A stretch of DNA of 64,000 nucleotides from Pedobacter sp. WC2423 (lineage in GTDB: Bacteria > Bacteroidota > Bacteroidia > Sphingobacteriales > Sphingobacteriaceae), in contig NZ_CP162005.1 of NCBI RefSeq assembly GCF_040822065.1, positions 4,402,001 to 4,466,000 on the forward strand, in the 5' to 3' direction. Made by a program: the position numbers and the translations under genes. Under the pieces are notes generated by a model that worked only from the letters and a program-made list of their open reading frames with translations, searched no databases and had not been told where the DNA came from. Position 1 is the first letter of the stretch. Each line of letters begins with the position of its first letter. Positions 35,892 through 44,634 of the stretch are shown piece after piece.

Positions 35892-35920
35892 GGCCGTTGT
35901 CATTAGATAACGGCCTTTTT
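35892..35920 (+). terminator. Intrinsic terminator after atpG
   Basis: A 10-bp stem (GGCCGTTGTC against GATAACGGCC, one G-T pair) with loop ATTA and a run of five T. It ends the ATP synthase operon about 27 bases after the atpG stop. Confidence 0.9.
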
Positions 35921-35977
35921 ACATACAAACAAATTTTGAGGGTTTTAAAGTGTTATTTTTGCGGAAACATTTTTATC

Positions 35978-36763
35978 ATGATCAAAATCTCATTTCCGGT
36001 TGCCCTGGCTTTATTGCTTCCATTAGGTTTAATGGCGCAAACCAATCCAGTTGCTGAGGCGGCAAAAGATTATACCATTGCTGTAGCCTGGCAACAACAT
36101 TCCGGAGAGTACAGGGCACTGTCTTTTCAGGCTTATAACTTTGCTAAACTTTCTTTACAGGAACGCTTAAAAGGGGCGGATACGACCAAACCAAGTTGCG
36201 TAATAGTGGATATAGATGAAACTGTTCTGGACAATTCTCCTTTTCAGGGACATGAAATTCAAAAGGGTTTAAGTTATGCAGCTAAAGACTGGTCGGAATG
36301 GACAGCTAAAGCAGCGGCTGATACGGTACCGGGAGCATTGGGATTTTTAAAATATGCACAGACTCAAAAAATAGAAACGTTTTACATCACTAACCGCGAT
36401 CAGGTGGATTACAAAGCGACCCTCACTAACTTACAGCGCTTAGGATTTCCTTACGCTGACGAGGCGCATTTGATGGTTAAACAAGGAACTTCTGATAAGG
36501 AAGCACGCAGACAGATGGTGTTGGGGAAATACAATATACTGCTGCTTTGCGGAGATAATCTGAGTGACTTTTCTAATGTCTTTTACAGGGAAGGAAAGAA
36601 TACAAAGGAAGAAGTGGATAAAGCGCAGCAAGAATTTGGAAATCACTTCATTGTATTGCCTAATCCAATGTATGGCGACTGGGAAAAACTATTGTATAAA
36701 AGTGGCCATTTGAGCGAAACTGAAAGGTCAAAGCAAAGAATTGAGGGCTTAAAAAGCTATTAG
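35978..36763 (+). CDS. Secreted acid phosphatase / 5'-nucleotidase, e(P4) family
   Basis: 261 residues from the ATG at 35978, which starts a signal peptide (MIKISFPVALALLLPLGLMAQ); an in-frame start at 35897 overlaps the atp terminator. HAD phosphatase motifs are present: DIDETVLDN (nucleophile Asp), FYITNRDQ and LLCGDNLSDF. It fits the e(P4) class C acid phosphatases, which remove phosphate from nucleotides such as NMN. Unlike the founding member it has no lipobox Cys at the signal end, so it is probably soluble in the periplasm. A -7-like TATTTTTG at 35954-35961 lies just upstream. Confidence 0.88.
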   Translation: MIKISFPVALALLLPLGLMAQTNPVAEAAKDYTIAVAWQQHSGEYRALSFQAYNFAKLSLQERLKGADTTKPSCVIVDIDETVLDNSPFQGHEIQKGLSYAAKDWSEWTAKAAADTVPGALGFLKYAQTQKIETFYITNRDQVDYKATLTNLQRLGFPYADEAHLMVKQGTSDKEARRQMVLGKYNILLLCGDNLSDFSNVFYREGKNTKEEVDKAQQEFGNHFIVLPNPMYGDWEKLLYKSGHLSETERSKQRIEGLKSY

Positions 36764-36848
36764 GAACATTATTCAATAAATTCTTAGTTGAACATGCTTT
36801 TTTTGCTGGAATAATATTAATTTTGCAGCAGAATTAAAAAATAAAAAA

Positions 36849-37064
36849 ATGGAGCAAACGCCAAAACACAATACTAAAAGCATGCAAAATGCAAATCAAA
36901 CATCAATATATAAATTATTGGTTGCGGGTATCGTTGTGAGCATGTTAGGAGTTTATCTGCGTTTCGCATTTGACTCAACTACTTTATCTCTGGTATCATG
37001 GATCATATTATTCCTTGGTGCATTTATTTGCTGTAAAGCAGTATTCAAAATACTAGGTTCATAA
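36849..37064 (+). CDS. Small two-helix membrane protein, unknown function
   Basis: 71 residues: a polar N-terminus of about 20 residues, then two hydrophobic helices (about 24-42 and 47-65) and a short tail. No family recognised. The reading frame is complete, follows an A-rich stretch, has TAATTTTG (TAnnTTTG-type) at 36818-36825 upstream, and ends before a strong terminator, so it is likely a real gene. It lies between the phosphatase and the methyltransferase gene. Confidence 0.6.
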   Translation: MEQTPKHNTKSMQNANQTSIYKLLVAGIVVSMLGVYLRFAFDSTTLSLVSWIILFLGAFICCKAVFKILGS

Positions 37065-37102
37065 TTCCAGAAAATATAAAGAAGCGCAAACCACTTCTAA
37101 AG

Positions 37103-37140
37103 AAAAAGCCTTCTGTAACTGATGTTACAGAAGGCTTTTT
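37103..37140. terminator. Bidirectional terminator, 17-bp perfect stem
   Basis: Arms 37103-37119 and 37124-37140 (core GCCTTCTGTAAC) are perfect complements around the loop TGAT, with A/T runs on the outside. It serves the small membrane protein (plus) and the methyltransferase (minus). Confidence 0.93.
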
Positions 37141-37158
37141 TATGCCTGAGGGTTTTGA

Positions 37159-37803
37159 TTAAATCCCTAAACAGTTATTGCTTTTATAAAATACTGAAGT
37201 ACAGTTTGAAGTCGTTACTCCGGGGCTCATGCCTGTAAAAGGCAGGTGCTTAAATCCTTTGGCTTTGAAAAAAGTAAAGGCTTCTGCATAATCCGGACGT
37301 TCTGAATTGTCCAGTACAATTACTCCATCCTCTGTTAAAGATAATACAGATTCTTTACAGCAGTTAACGCGGTCTCTGCCGTCTACGATGATGATGTTGA
37401 ACTTTTTACCAGTCGTTACCGCGCTTTTAGAATAAGCGCCTCCACGAACCAGCTCGCAATAAATCATTTCTACATTTGGTATTTTGATCGCTGCATTTCT
37501 TTCATACCATGCTTTATCATGTTCCACGGCAGTCACAGAATTGGCGTTTTTTGCATAAAAGATGGTAGAGTTTCCGCAGCCGAATTCAAATATATCATGC
37601 TGTCTGGTGATCCTGTCTTTAATAAAATCAATAAAAGCATAAGTTACCCAGGGAATTGCTTCTCCATGCTGATCTACTGCTGATTTTGTTTCACGGGCCT
37701 TAAACCACCCCTGATCTGCTAAATATCCCTTAAATCCCAATGACAATAACGTACGTAATTTGCTGGGGTTAAATAAGGTTAGTTTTGATATGTTATTATC
37801 CAA
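37159..37803 (-). CDS. Putative SAM-dependent methyltransferase
   Basis: 214 residues from a TTG codon at 37803; no other Met lies near the N-terminus. The class I methyltransferase motif I reads HDIFEFGCGNSTIFYAK, with VTAVEHDKAW as motif II and FNIIIVDGRDRVN as motif III; VIVLDNSERPDY follows. No membrane segment. The methyl acceptor is unknown; similar proteins near sugar-transferase genes often modify glycans, but none is directly beside this one. It lies 30 bases downstream of ruvC on the same strand. Confidence 0.75.
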   Translation of the reverse strand: MDNNISKLTLFNPSKLRTLLSLGFKGYLADQGWFKARETKSAVDQHGEAIPWVTYAFIDFIKDRITRQHDIFEFGCGNSTIFYAKNANSVTAVEHDKAWYERNAAIKIPNVEMIYCELVRGGAYSKSAVTTGKKFNIIIVDGRDRVNCCKESVLSLTEDGVIVLDNSERPDYAEAFTFFKAKGFKHLPFTGMSPGVTTSNCTSVFYKSNNCLGI

Positions 37804-37833
37804 AATTGAAATTGATTAAATTCAAATGTACTA

Positions 37834-38397
37834 CTATTTCACTCTTTTCTGATTGTCTTTTGCAAATGCATCCCATCCGGAGTAGGATTTGCCACTGCCA
37901 CCGGTGGGTACCCGCTGAAAAGAATGGCATACTGCAACAGCCAGTCCATCAGTTGCATCCAGAAATTCAGGAGTCTCTCTGAACTTCAGTAACTGCTGCA
38001 ACATAGCTGCAACCTGCTCTTTTCCTGCGCTTCCGTTCCCTGTAATCGCTTGTTTGATTTTTCTTGGCGCATATTCTGTGATCGGTACATCTCTGGACAA
38101 TGCCGCCGCCATACAAATTCCCTGTGCTCTGCCCAGTTTAAGCATCACCTGGATATTTTTTCCATAAAACGGAGCTTCCAGTGCCATGACATCCGGTTTA
38201 TACTGCTCTACCAAACCTACCGTTTTGGCGAAAATACGTTGTAATTTCAAAAAATGATCATCCAGATGATTCATCTTCACGATGCCCATCGCTATCAGTT
38301 CTATCTTACTCCCTTTCTCCAGGATTACACCGTAACCCATCACTGCGGTTCCAGGGTCGATACCCATGATTACCCGCTCCTTTTTTTCAGCCAACAT
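37834..38397 (-). CDS. ruvC: Holliday junction resolvase RuvC
   Basis: 187 residues. The RNase H-like core has GIDPGTAVMGYGV with the first catalytic Asp, ALEAPFYGKN with the Glu, and the C-terminal ATDGLAVAVCH with the last acidic residue. RuvC cuts four-way junctions after branch migration by RuvAB. ruvA and ruvB are not adjacent. It is divergent from the flippase-like gene across 45 bases. Confidence 0.96.
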   Translation of the reverse strand: MLAEKKERVIMGIDPGTAVMGYGVILEKGSKIELIAMGIVKMNHLDDHFLKLQRIFAKTVGLVEQYKPDVMALEAPFYGKNIQVMLKLGRAQGICMAAALSRDVPITEYAPRKIKQAITGNGSAGKEQVAAMLQQLLKFRETPEFLDATDGLAVAVCHSFQRVPTGGSGKSYSGWDAFAKDNQKRVK

Positions 38398-38442
38398 AGA
38401 ACAATATTAAGCATATTTGCACAATATAAAAGAAACGATAAT

Positions 38443-39420
38443 TTGAGAGCTGACTATAAACGTATATTTTCCTATGCTATAAAAGTAACTATTGTTGCTT
38501 TTGCATTCTGGTTCATCTATCATAAACTCACTTCAAATGCCAACCTTGAAAGTTTCAGGGCCATTATATCTACCATCCCACGTACAGAAATCATTGCCGT
38601 AATTTCCTTAGTGCTGGTGCTGATGCTGGTAAACTGGGGGCTGGAAGCGCTGAAGTGGAAAAGGCTGCTGCGAAAAATAGAAAAGCTGAGTTTATGGCAA
38701 TCCATTGAGTCTGTATTCTGTGGTTTAACCCTGGCTATCTTTACACCGAACAGGCTGGGCGAGTATGGTGGGAGGGTATTTTTCCTTTCTCCCAAACGCA
38801 GGATTATTGGTGTTGTCGCTATGGCAGTGGGAAATATAGGCCAGATGGTACTGACCAATATTTTCGGAGCAATTGCACTGAGTATTTTTCTGCTGCGTTT
38901 TCTACACCTTGATTACCGGCTCAATTATGCGATTATAGTACTTGCAGGTATGTTCTGCCTGTTTTTCTTAACTTTTTTCTTTAACATCCGCTGGTTAAAT
39001 GGCTTATTGCTTTCCATGCGTTTTACCAGGAAATATAAAAAGTTCTACAGTATTCTGGGACGTTACCACAAGAAAGAACTTTTTCAGATACTGATGTTCT
39101 GCCTGGCGCGTTATATCGTATTTAGCACGCAATATTTTATCATGTTTTACTGGCTGATTGCTGATATTCATTACCTGGACATCCTGATGATGGTTTGCAT
39201 TTTGTTTTTTGTACAATCTACGCTGCCCTCTCTCGATTTATTTGATATTGGGATAAGAAGCGCAACTGCGTCTTATTTTTTTAGCTTTGTAACCAAACAG
39301 GATGTCGCTGTGATTGCATGTACTGCAAGCATCTGGCTCATAAATATTATTATTCCTGCTATATTAGGTTCATATTTTGTTTTTAAATTAAATTTTTTTG
39401 GAAGTCTTAATCGCCGTTAG
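38443..39420 (+). CDS. Lysylphosphatidylglycerol synthase TM-like flippase protein
   Basis: 325 residues from a TTG codon at 38443; upstream in-frame codons lie inside ruvC on the other strand. About eight transmembrane helices, with GRVFFLSPKR and TPNRLGEYGGR in the style of the LPG-synthase/UPF0104 membrane domain. Members flip or move lipid head groups; only this integral domain is present, with no synthetase part. Its stop overlaps the start of the GT2 gene by 23 bases, suggesting tight coupling and a joint role in envelope polysaccharide or lipid. Confidence 0.78.
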   Translation: MRADYKRIFSYAIKVTIVAFAFWFIYHKLTSNANLESFRAIISTIPRTEIIAVISLVLVLMLVNWGLEALKWKRLLRKIEKLSLWQSIESVFCGLTLAIFTPNRLGEYGGRVFFLSPKRRIIGVVAMAVGNIGQMVLTNIFGAIALSIFLLRFLHLDYRLNYAIIVLAGMFCLFFLTFFFNIRWLNGLLLSMRFTRKYKKFYSILGRYHKKELFQILMFCLARYIVFSTQYFIMFYWLIADIHYLDILMMVCILFFVQSTLPSLDLFDIGIRSATASYFFSFVTKQDVAVIACTASIWLINIIIPAILGSYFVFKLNFFGSLNRR

Positions 39421-40534
39421 TTACCTATCCGCATTTTTAACCCTCATTTATCTTCTTGTTGTTGCCGGATTTATCCGTGGCTGGCATAAATTGATCCCTT
39501 TTAAGTATAAGCAAACTACAGGCACTACTGCTGTTTCTATCATTGTTGCCGCCCGTAATGAAGCTGATAATATTCATCGTACTATAGAATCCCTGCTCGC
39601 ACAGGATTACAATAAAGCATTGACAGAAATTATCTTCATTGATGATCATTCGACAGACAATACAGCAGAAATCGTCAGGTCATATGCTTCATCGGGTGTA
39701 AAGCTGATCTCTCTGAAAGAAAATCAGGCCTTAAATTCTTATAAGAAAAAAGCAATACAGACAGCGATCGGGCAAGCTACCGGTGATTTAATCATCACTA
39801 CAGATGCAGATTGCCGGATGGGAACTGCGTGGCTTAAAACAATCATAGCCTATTACGAGCAGAATCGCTATAAAATGATTTCATCGCCGGTGGCTTATGA
39901 TGAAGAGCAAAGCTTTTTCGAAAGAGCACAATCACTGGAATTCCTTTACCTGATTGGTTTAGGTGCTTCTACGATAGGAAACAAAAAACCTTCTACTTGT
40001 AATGGGGCTAATTTAGCCTATGAAAAAGCAGCTTTTTATGAAGTTGGCGGTTTTCAGGGTATAGATGATCTGGCTTCGGGAGATGATGAGTTGCTTTTAC
40101 ATAAAATTGCTGACCGTTATGACAATCATATTGGGTTTCTGAGAAATCCGGATGCCATGGTTTACACCCATGCAAAGCCTAACCTTGGAGAGTTTTTACA
40201 GCAACGTAAACGCTGGGCTTCAAAAAGTACCCGTTATAAAAACAAATCTATCATTGTACTGGGAGTATTTATCTGGTTTTTCAATGTAAGTATCCTGTTA
40301 AATCTGCTGGTTGGTTTATTCTTGACCGGCTTTCTGAAAATTGCACTGATCCAGTTACTGCTTAAAATAATTGTGGAGTTTATATTCCTCATGGATGTGA
40401 CTAAATTTGCTAAAAGAAGAAGCCTGATGGTTTTATTACCTGTATTGAATGTTCTGCATGTGCTATATATCATCTATATTGGTATTGCCGGTAATTCAGG
40501 TAAATATAACTGGAAGGGTAGAATGGTTAAATAA
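39398..40534 (+). CDS. Family 2 glycosyltransferase, membrane-bound
   Basis: 378 residues starting at a TTG that overlaps the end of the flippase-like gene. An N-terminal helix (about 4-25) is followed by the GT-A domain: VSIIVAARNEADN, IFIDDHSTDNT, TTDADCRMGTAW (DxD) and QRKRWASKS (the QxxRW motif of processive enzymes). C-terminal helices lie at about 285-370. It probably transfers or polymerises sugars at the inner membrane. Its final base is shared with the start of the permease gene (TAATG). Confidence 0.85.
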   Translation: MEVLIAVSYLSAFLTLIYLLVVAGFIRGWHKLIPFKYKQTTGTTAVSIIVAARNEADNIHRTIESLLAQDYNKALTEIIFIDDHSTDNTAEIVRSYASSGVKLISLKENQALNSYKKKAIQTAIGQATGDLIITTDADCRMGTAWLKTIIAYYEQNRYKMISSPVAYDEEQSFFERAQSLEFLYLIGLGASTIGNKKPSTCNGANLAYEKAAFYEVGGFQGIDDLASGDDELLLHKIADRYDNHIGFLRNPDAMVYTHAKPNLGEFLQQRKRWASKSTRYKNKSIIVLGVFIWFFNVSILLNLLVGLFLTGFLKIALIQLLLKIIVEFIFLMDVTKFAKRRSLMVLLPVLNVLHVLYIIYIGIAGNSGKYNWKGRMVK

Positions 40535-41643
40535 TGGATAGTAATAAGAGTCCCGCGCAAAGAGTATGGGGCAGGTTTAAAAGAAATAAACCTGCCGTTG
40601 GAGGACTCCTGTTTATACTGCTGCTTTTGGTGATGGGTATAATGGGCTATCTGATTACGCCAGACCAGACACCAATGGCAAATACCATGCACTTGCAATT
40701 ATGTAATAAAAAACCGGGAAGGTCATTCCAGTTTCTGGTGATCAGCCAGAACCCGGATTTCAGGAAAGTCAATTTTCTGGAGAAAATGCTGTATGGGCAG
40801 GAAGCTGAATTCAAAAGTATCCCGATTACAGGCTACAGGATTGCAGGAAACCATTTATGGATCAAAGAATATATTGGTGATGATGAAGAAGCTGCTGAAA
40901 GCAGTATTTCGCTTCCTGCCAATCATCAATCCTATTTAAAGCAACATCTTTATCAGCAAACCTTCTGGTTAGGTACCGATGGTTATGGAAGAGACTTGCT
41001 GAGCCGCCTTATTCTGGGAATCCGTGTTTCCTTATCGGTAGGTTTACTGGCTGTACTGATCTCTATGAGTATCGGTTTAAGTTTGGGAGCAATGGCAGGT
41101 TATTTTGGAGGGATGACAGACTCCGTAGTCAGCTGGCTGATGAATGTCATCTGGTCTTTACCTTCACTGTTATTAGTGATTGCTATTTCTTTTGCTTTAG
41201 GAAAAGGCTTCTGGCAGATATTTATAGCGGTAGGCTTATCTACCTGGGTAGATGTATCCAGGTTGGTTCGCGGACAGGTGATGGCACTGAAGGAGGCCGA
41301 ATTTGTAGAAGCAGCCAGAGCATTGGGTTTTCCGGCTTTCCGTATCCTTACCCGTCATATTTTACCCAATATTGCCGGCCCTGTACTGGTTATTGCTTCC
41401 GCCAATTTTGCTTCAGCAATCTTACTGGAAACCGGTTTGAGTTTTCTTGGTTTTGGCGCACAACCCCCAATGCCCAGCTGGGGAGGTATGATCAAAGAAA
41501 ACTATGGTTATATCGTCATGGATGCTGCTTACCTTGCAATTCTGCCTGGAATGGCAATTATGCTGACCGTATACGCCTTTAATCTGATGGCTATCGGATT
41601 AAGTGACGCTTTTAAAGTGAAATCTCCAGGTACACTGGTTTAA
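40534..41643 (+). CDS. ABC transporter permease, DppC/OppC family
   Basis: 369 residues. After a cytoplasmic N-terminus (SPAQRVWGRFKRNKPAVGG, typical of OppC) and a first helix, there is a non-canonical extracytoplasmic stretch of roughly 100 residues (about 45-140). The permease core follows, with LGTDGYGRDLLSRLILGIRVSL, a five-helix body and the EAA loop EAARALGFPAFRILTRHILPN. The usual partners (OppB permease, ATPases, binding protein) are not beside it. Family assignment is firm; the transported substrate and the partners are unknown. Confidence 0.88.
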   Translation: MDSNKSPAQRVWGRFKRNKPAVGGLLFILLLLVMGIMGYLITPDQTPMANTMHLQLCNKKPGRSFQFLVISQNPDFRKVNFLEKMLYGQEAEFKSIPITGYRIAGNHLWIKEYIGDDEEAAESSISLPANHQSYLKQHLYQQTFWLGTDGYGRDLLSRLILGIRVSLSVGLLAVLISMSIGLSLGAMAGYFGGMTDSVVSWLMNVIWSLPSLLLVIAISFALGKGFWQIFIAVGLSTWVDVSRLVRGQVMALKEAEFVEAARALGFPAFRILTRHILPNIAGPVLVIASANFASAILLETGLSFLGFGAQPPMPSWGGMIKENYGYIVMDAAYLAILPGMAIMLTVYAFNLMAIGLSDAFKVKSPGTLV

Positions 41644-41664
41644 AAAATCCCTTAACTTTACGGG

Positions 41665-42276
41665 ATGTTATTAAACTGTTTTCAACAAGAATTTTTAGAA
41701 GCGGGTTGCGATGAGGCTGGCAGAGGCTGTTTAGCCGGGCCTGTTTATGCAGCCGCTGTAATTTTACCGTTGGATTTTGTTGCCGGAGAACTGAACGACT
41801 CGAAAAAGCTAACACATAAACAACGCGTCGCTTTAAGAGAAATTATAGAAAAAGAAGCCATTGCATGGGCTGTCGGTTCTGTAGATAACCATGAAATTGA
41901 CGAAATAAATATCCTGAATGCTTCGTTTCTGGCAATGCACAGAGCAATTGAAAAGCTGACTGTGCAGCCTGGCTTTTTAAGTATCGACGGGAACCGTTTT
42001 AAAATTTATCCAGGTATCGCGCACAGTTGCGTCATCAAAGGAGACGGTAAATATTTAAATATTGCTGCTGCCTCTATCCTGGCAAAAACACATCGGGATG
42101 AATATATGGATAATCTGGCGGAACAGTTTCCTGTTTACCAGTGGAAGAAAAACAAAGGTTATCCGACTAAAGTTCACCGCTCTACTGCGTTAATGCACGG
42201 ACTAACTCCTTACCACCGTAAAACTTTTGCAATAAGTGATCCTGAAAGAATTCCCGTTATAGATAATGCGGGATAA
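41665..42276 (+). CDS. rnhB: Ribonuclease HII
   Basis: 203 residues. The GCDEAGRGCLAGPVYAAAVIL segment contains the first catalytic Asp and Glu (residues 17-18 of the DEAGRG motif), followed by LNDSKKLTHKQR and SILAKTHRDEYM with the remaining acids. It removes ribonucleotides and RNA primers from DNA. It follows the permease gene by 21 bases and precedes the GT4 gene by 17. Confidence 0.95.
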   Translation: MLLNCFQQEFLEAGCDEAGRGCLAGPVYAAAVILPLDFVAGELNDSKKLTHKQRVALREIIEKEAIAWAVGSVDNHEIDEINILNASFLAMHRAIEKLTVQPGFLSIDGNRFKIYPGIAHSCVIKGDGKYLNIAAASILAKTHRDEYMDNLAEQFPVYQWKKNKGYPTKVHRSTALMHGLTPYHRKTFAISDPERIPVIDNAG

Positions 42277-42293
42277 TTCGTATTTTCACCTTA

Positions 42294-43496
42294 TTGAAAA
42301 CACTTATACTTAGCAACAGAGTCCCATTTCCTGCCAACAGTGGTTATCCGATTGTAGTCTACAATACGATGAAAGGATTGCTCAGTCTGGGGGTGGATAT
42401 TACTTTGTTCAGTATCAACACCAATAAACACCGGGTAGATGTGGATGATATTTATGATCCGGTCTATGACCAGATCAAATTTCATTCTTTTGATCTGGAT
42501 ACAGAAGTTAACTTGTGGGGTGCGTTTTTCAATATCTTCTCCAACGAGTCTTATAACGTTTCCAGATTTTATGATGATGATGCTGCAAAATTGCTGGAAA
42601 ACATCCTTCGGGAAAATGAATTTGATATTATCCAGTTTGAGGGGTTATTTGTTGTGCCTTATCTGGAGGTGGTTAAAAGCTACAGTAAAGCAAAACTGAT
42701 TTACCGGGCACACAATATCGTTTTTGATGTGTGGGAACGCCTGGCAAACTCCGAACGGTTTACTCCAAGACGTAAATACCTTCAGTTTTTAGCGCGCAGA
42801 CTGAAAATCTATGAGACCGAACAAATTAACCGCTTTCACCAGATCTTTGCGATCAGTAATCCAGACAGACAGAGCATTCTTTCTTTTGGCTGCGAAATAG
42901 GGATAGAGGTATTCCCTGTAGCCCTGGATTTTGAGAAATATACTATTGACCTGTCCAAAACGAGTTTCCCTACTTTATTTCACCTGGGAGCAATGGACTG
43001 GCGTCCTAATAAAGAAGGGCTGGAATGGTTCATAGAAGAGATCTGGCCGGACATAGAAAAACTTAGCTCTGAACTCCGGTTTTATGTAGCAGGTAAAAGT
43101 ATGCCGCAGCATTTTTATGAGTATGATTCTGATAACCTGGTCGTAGAAGGGGAGGTCTTTGATGCGATTGATTTTATGAATTCCAAAGCCATCATGATTG
43201 TACCTTTACTTTCAGGAAGCGGGATGCGTGTAAAGATTATCGAAGGAATGGCGATGAAGAAGTGTATTATTGCCACCACCTACGCCGCAGAAGGACTGAA
43301 CTGTGAAAACGGGAAGGATATCCTGATTGCAGACACTGCGGATGAGTTTTACCGCTGCATTCTGCAATGTATTACCCACCCGAACCGGTGGCGTGAAATC
43401 GGCGAAAATGCCCGCAGAACAGCAGAAAGAGATCATAACCTGGCCACTATTTCACAAAGGATGCTGAATGTCTATCGGCGGTTAGTAAATGGATAA
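42294..43496 (+). CDS. Family 4 glycosyltransferase
   Basis: 400 residues from a TTG at 42294. The N-terminal GT-B lobe starts LILSNRVPFPANSGYPIVVYN and the C-terminal lobe has LGAMDWRPNKEGLEWF, the sugar-nucleotide region PLLSGSGMRVKIIEGMAMKK (the conserved Glu at the end) and ATTYAAEGLNCENGKDILIA. No membrane segment. It adds a sugar to a lipid or glycan acceptor, likely in surface polysaccharide synthesis along with the nearby GT2 enzyme. Specific donor unknown. Confidence 0.85.
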   Translation: MKTLILSNRVPFPANSGYPIVVYNTMKGLLSLGVDITLFSINTNKHRVDVDDIYDPVYDQIKFHSFDLDTEVNLWGAFFNIFSNESYNVSRFYDDDAAKLLENILRENEFDIIQFEGLFVVPYLEVVKSYSKAKLIYRAHNIVFDVWERLANSERFTPRRKYLQFLARRLKIYETEQINRFHQIFAISNPDRQSILSFGCEIGIEVFPVALDFEKYTIDLSKTSFPTLFHLGAMDWRPNKEGLEWFIEEIWPDIEKLSSELRFYVAGKSMPQHFYEYDSDNLVVEGEVFDAIDFMNSKAIMIVPLLSGSGMRVKIIEGMAMKKCIIATTYAAEGLNCENGKDILIADTADEFYRCILQCITHPNRWREIGENARRTAERDHNLATISQRMLNVYRRLVNG

Positions 43497-43512
43497 TTTT
43501 TATGTACTTTTG
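43482..43512 (+). promoter_or_regulatory. Promoter of gcvT
   Basis: TACTTTTG at 43505-43512 fits TAnnTTTG exactly, and TTAG at 43482-43485 stands 19 bases upstream, close to the expected TTTG at the usual spacing. The ATG of gcvT is 26 bases after the -7 motif. The best-matching promoter I see in the window. Confidence 0.55.
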
Positions 43513-43537
43513 CCCTCAATTTTAAGAGCAATAGCGC

Positions 43538-44617
43538 ATGAATAATACCGCATTAACAGAAAAACATATTTCATTGGGAGCCAAAATGGTTCCATTTGCA
43601 GGATACAATATGCCCGTTCAATACGAAGGCATTAATGCAGAACATGCTACAGTTAGAAAAGCCGTAGGCGTTTTTGACGTAAGCCATATGGGTGAATTCA
43701 TCCTGAAGGGTGAAAATGCATTGGACCTGATTCAACGTGTAAGCAGCAATGATGCTTCAAAATTATATGATGGTAAAGTTCAGTATGCTTATCTTCCAAA
43801 TGAAGATGGTGGTATTGTAGATGATTTACTGATCTACAGAATTGACGAAAAAACTTATATGCTGGTGGTTAACGCTTCTAACATAGAAAAAGACTGGAAC
43901 TGGATTCAGAAGTTCAATACACAGGGTGTAGAAATGCACAATATCTCTGGTAAAACTTCTTTATTAGCAGTTCAGGGACCTAAAGCAGCAGAAGCTTTAC
44001 AAAGCTTAACTGAAATTGACCTGGCTTCTATGGAATACTATACTTTCACTAAAGGCATGTTTGCTGGTGTAGCTAACGTAATCGTTTCTGCAACAGGTTA
44101 TACTGGTGCTGGTGGTTTTGAGTTGTATTGCGATAATGAGCATGCAGAAACTGTATGGAATGCTGTTTTTGAAGCTGGTGCAGCTTTTAACATTAAACCA
44201 ATTGGTTTAGGCGCCCGTGATACTTTACGTTTGGAAATGGGTTTCTGTTTATATGGAAACGACATCGACGATACGACTTCTCCAATTGAAGCTGGTTTAG
44301 GATGGGTAACTAAATTTACTAAAGCCTTCACCAACTCTGAAGCCTTACTGGCAGAGAAAGAAGCTGGTGTTAAACGCCGTCTGATTGGTTTTGAAATGAT
44401 TGACCGTGGTATTCCACGTCATGACTATGAAATTGTTGACGCAGAAGGAAATGTGATCGGAAAAGTGACTTCAGGTACACAATCTCCATCGTTACAAAAA
44501 GCAATCGGAATTGGTTATGTAACTAAAGCACATGCTAAAGAAGGTAACGAGATTTATATCAGCATCCGTAACACTCCTATTAAAGCCAAAGTAGTAAAGT
44601 TCCCTTTTTATAAATAA
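43538..44617 (+). CDS. gcvT: Glycine cleavage system aminomethyltransferase (T protein)
   Basis: 359 residues. N-terminal MVPFAGYNMPVQYEG and HVRK-type region AEHATVRKAVGVFDVSHMGE, the folate-binding GYTGAGGFELYC, GLGARDTLRLEMG and the C-terminal domain beginning KRRLIGFEM. GcvT transfers the methylene group from the H-protein aminomethyl arm to tetrahydrofolate, releasing ammonia. GcvH and GcvP are not in the window. It lies 17 bases before comB. Confidence 0.96.
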   Translation: MNNTALTEKHISLGAKMVPFAGYNMPVQYEGINAEHATVRKAVGVFDVSHMGEFILKGENALDLIQRVSSNDASKLYDGKVQYAYLPNEDGGIVDDLLIYRIDEKTYMLVVNASNIEKDWNWIQKFNTQGVEMHNISGKTSLLAVQGPKAAEALQSLTEIDLASMEYYTFTKGMFAGVANVIVSATGYTGAGGFELYCDNEHAETVWNAVFEAGAAFNIKPIGLGARDTLRLEMGFCLYGNDIDDTTSPIEAGLGWVTKFTKAFTNSEALLAEKEAGVKRRLIGFEMIDRGIPRHDYEIVDAEGNVIGKVTSGTQSPSLQKAIGIGYVTKAHAKEGNEIYISIRNTPIKAKVVKFPFYK

Positions 44618-44634
44618 GCTGCCCCTCCCTGATC

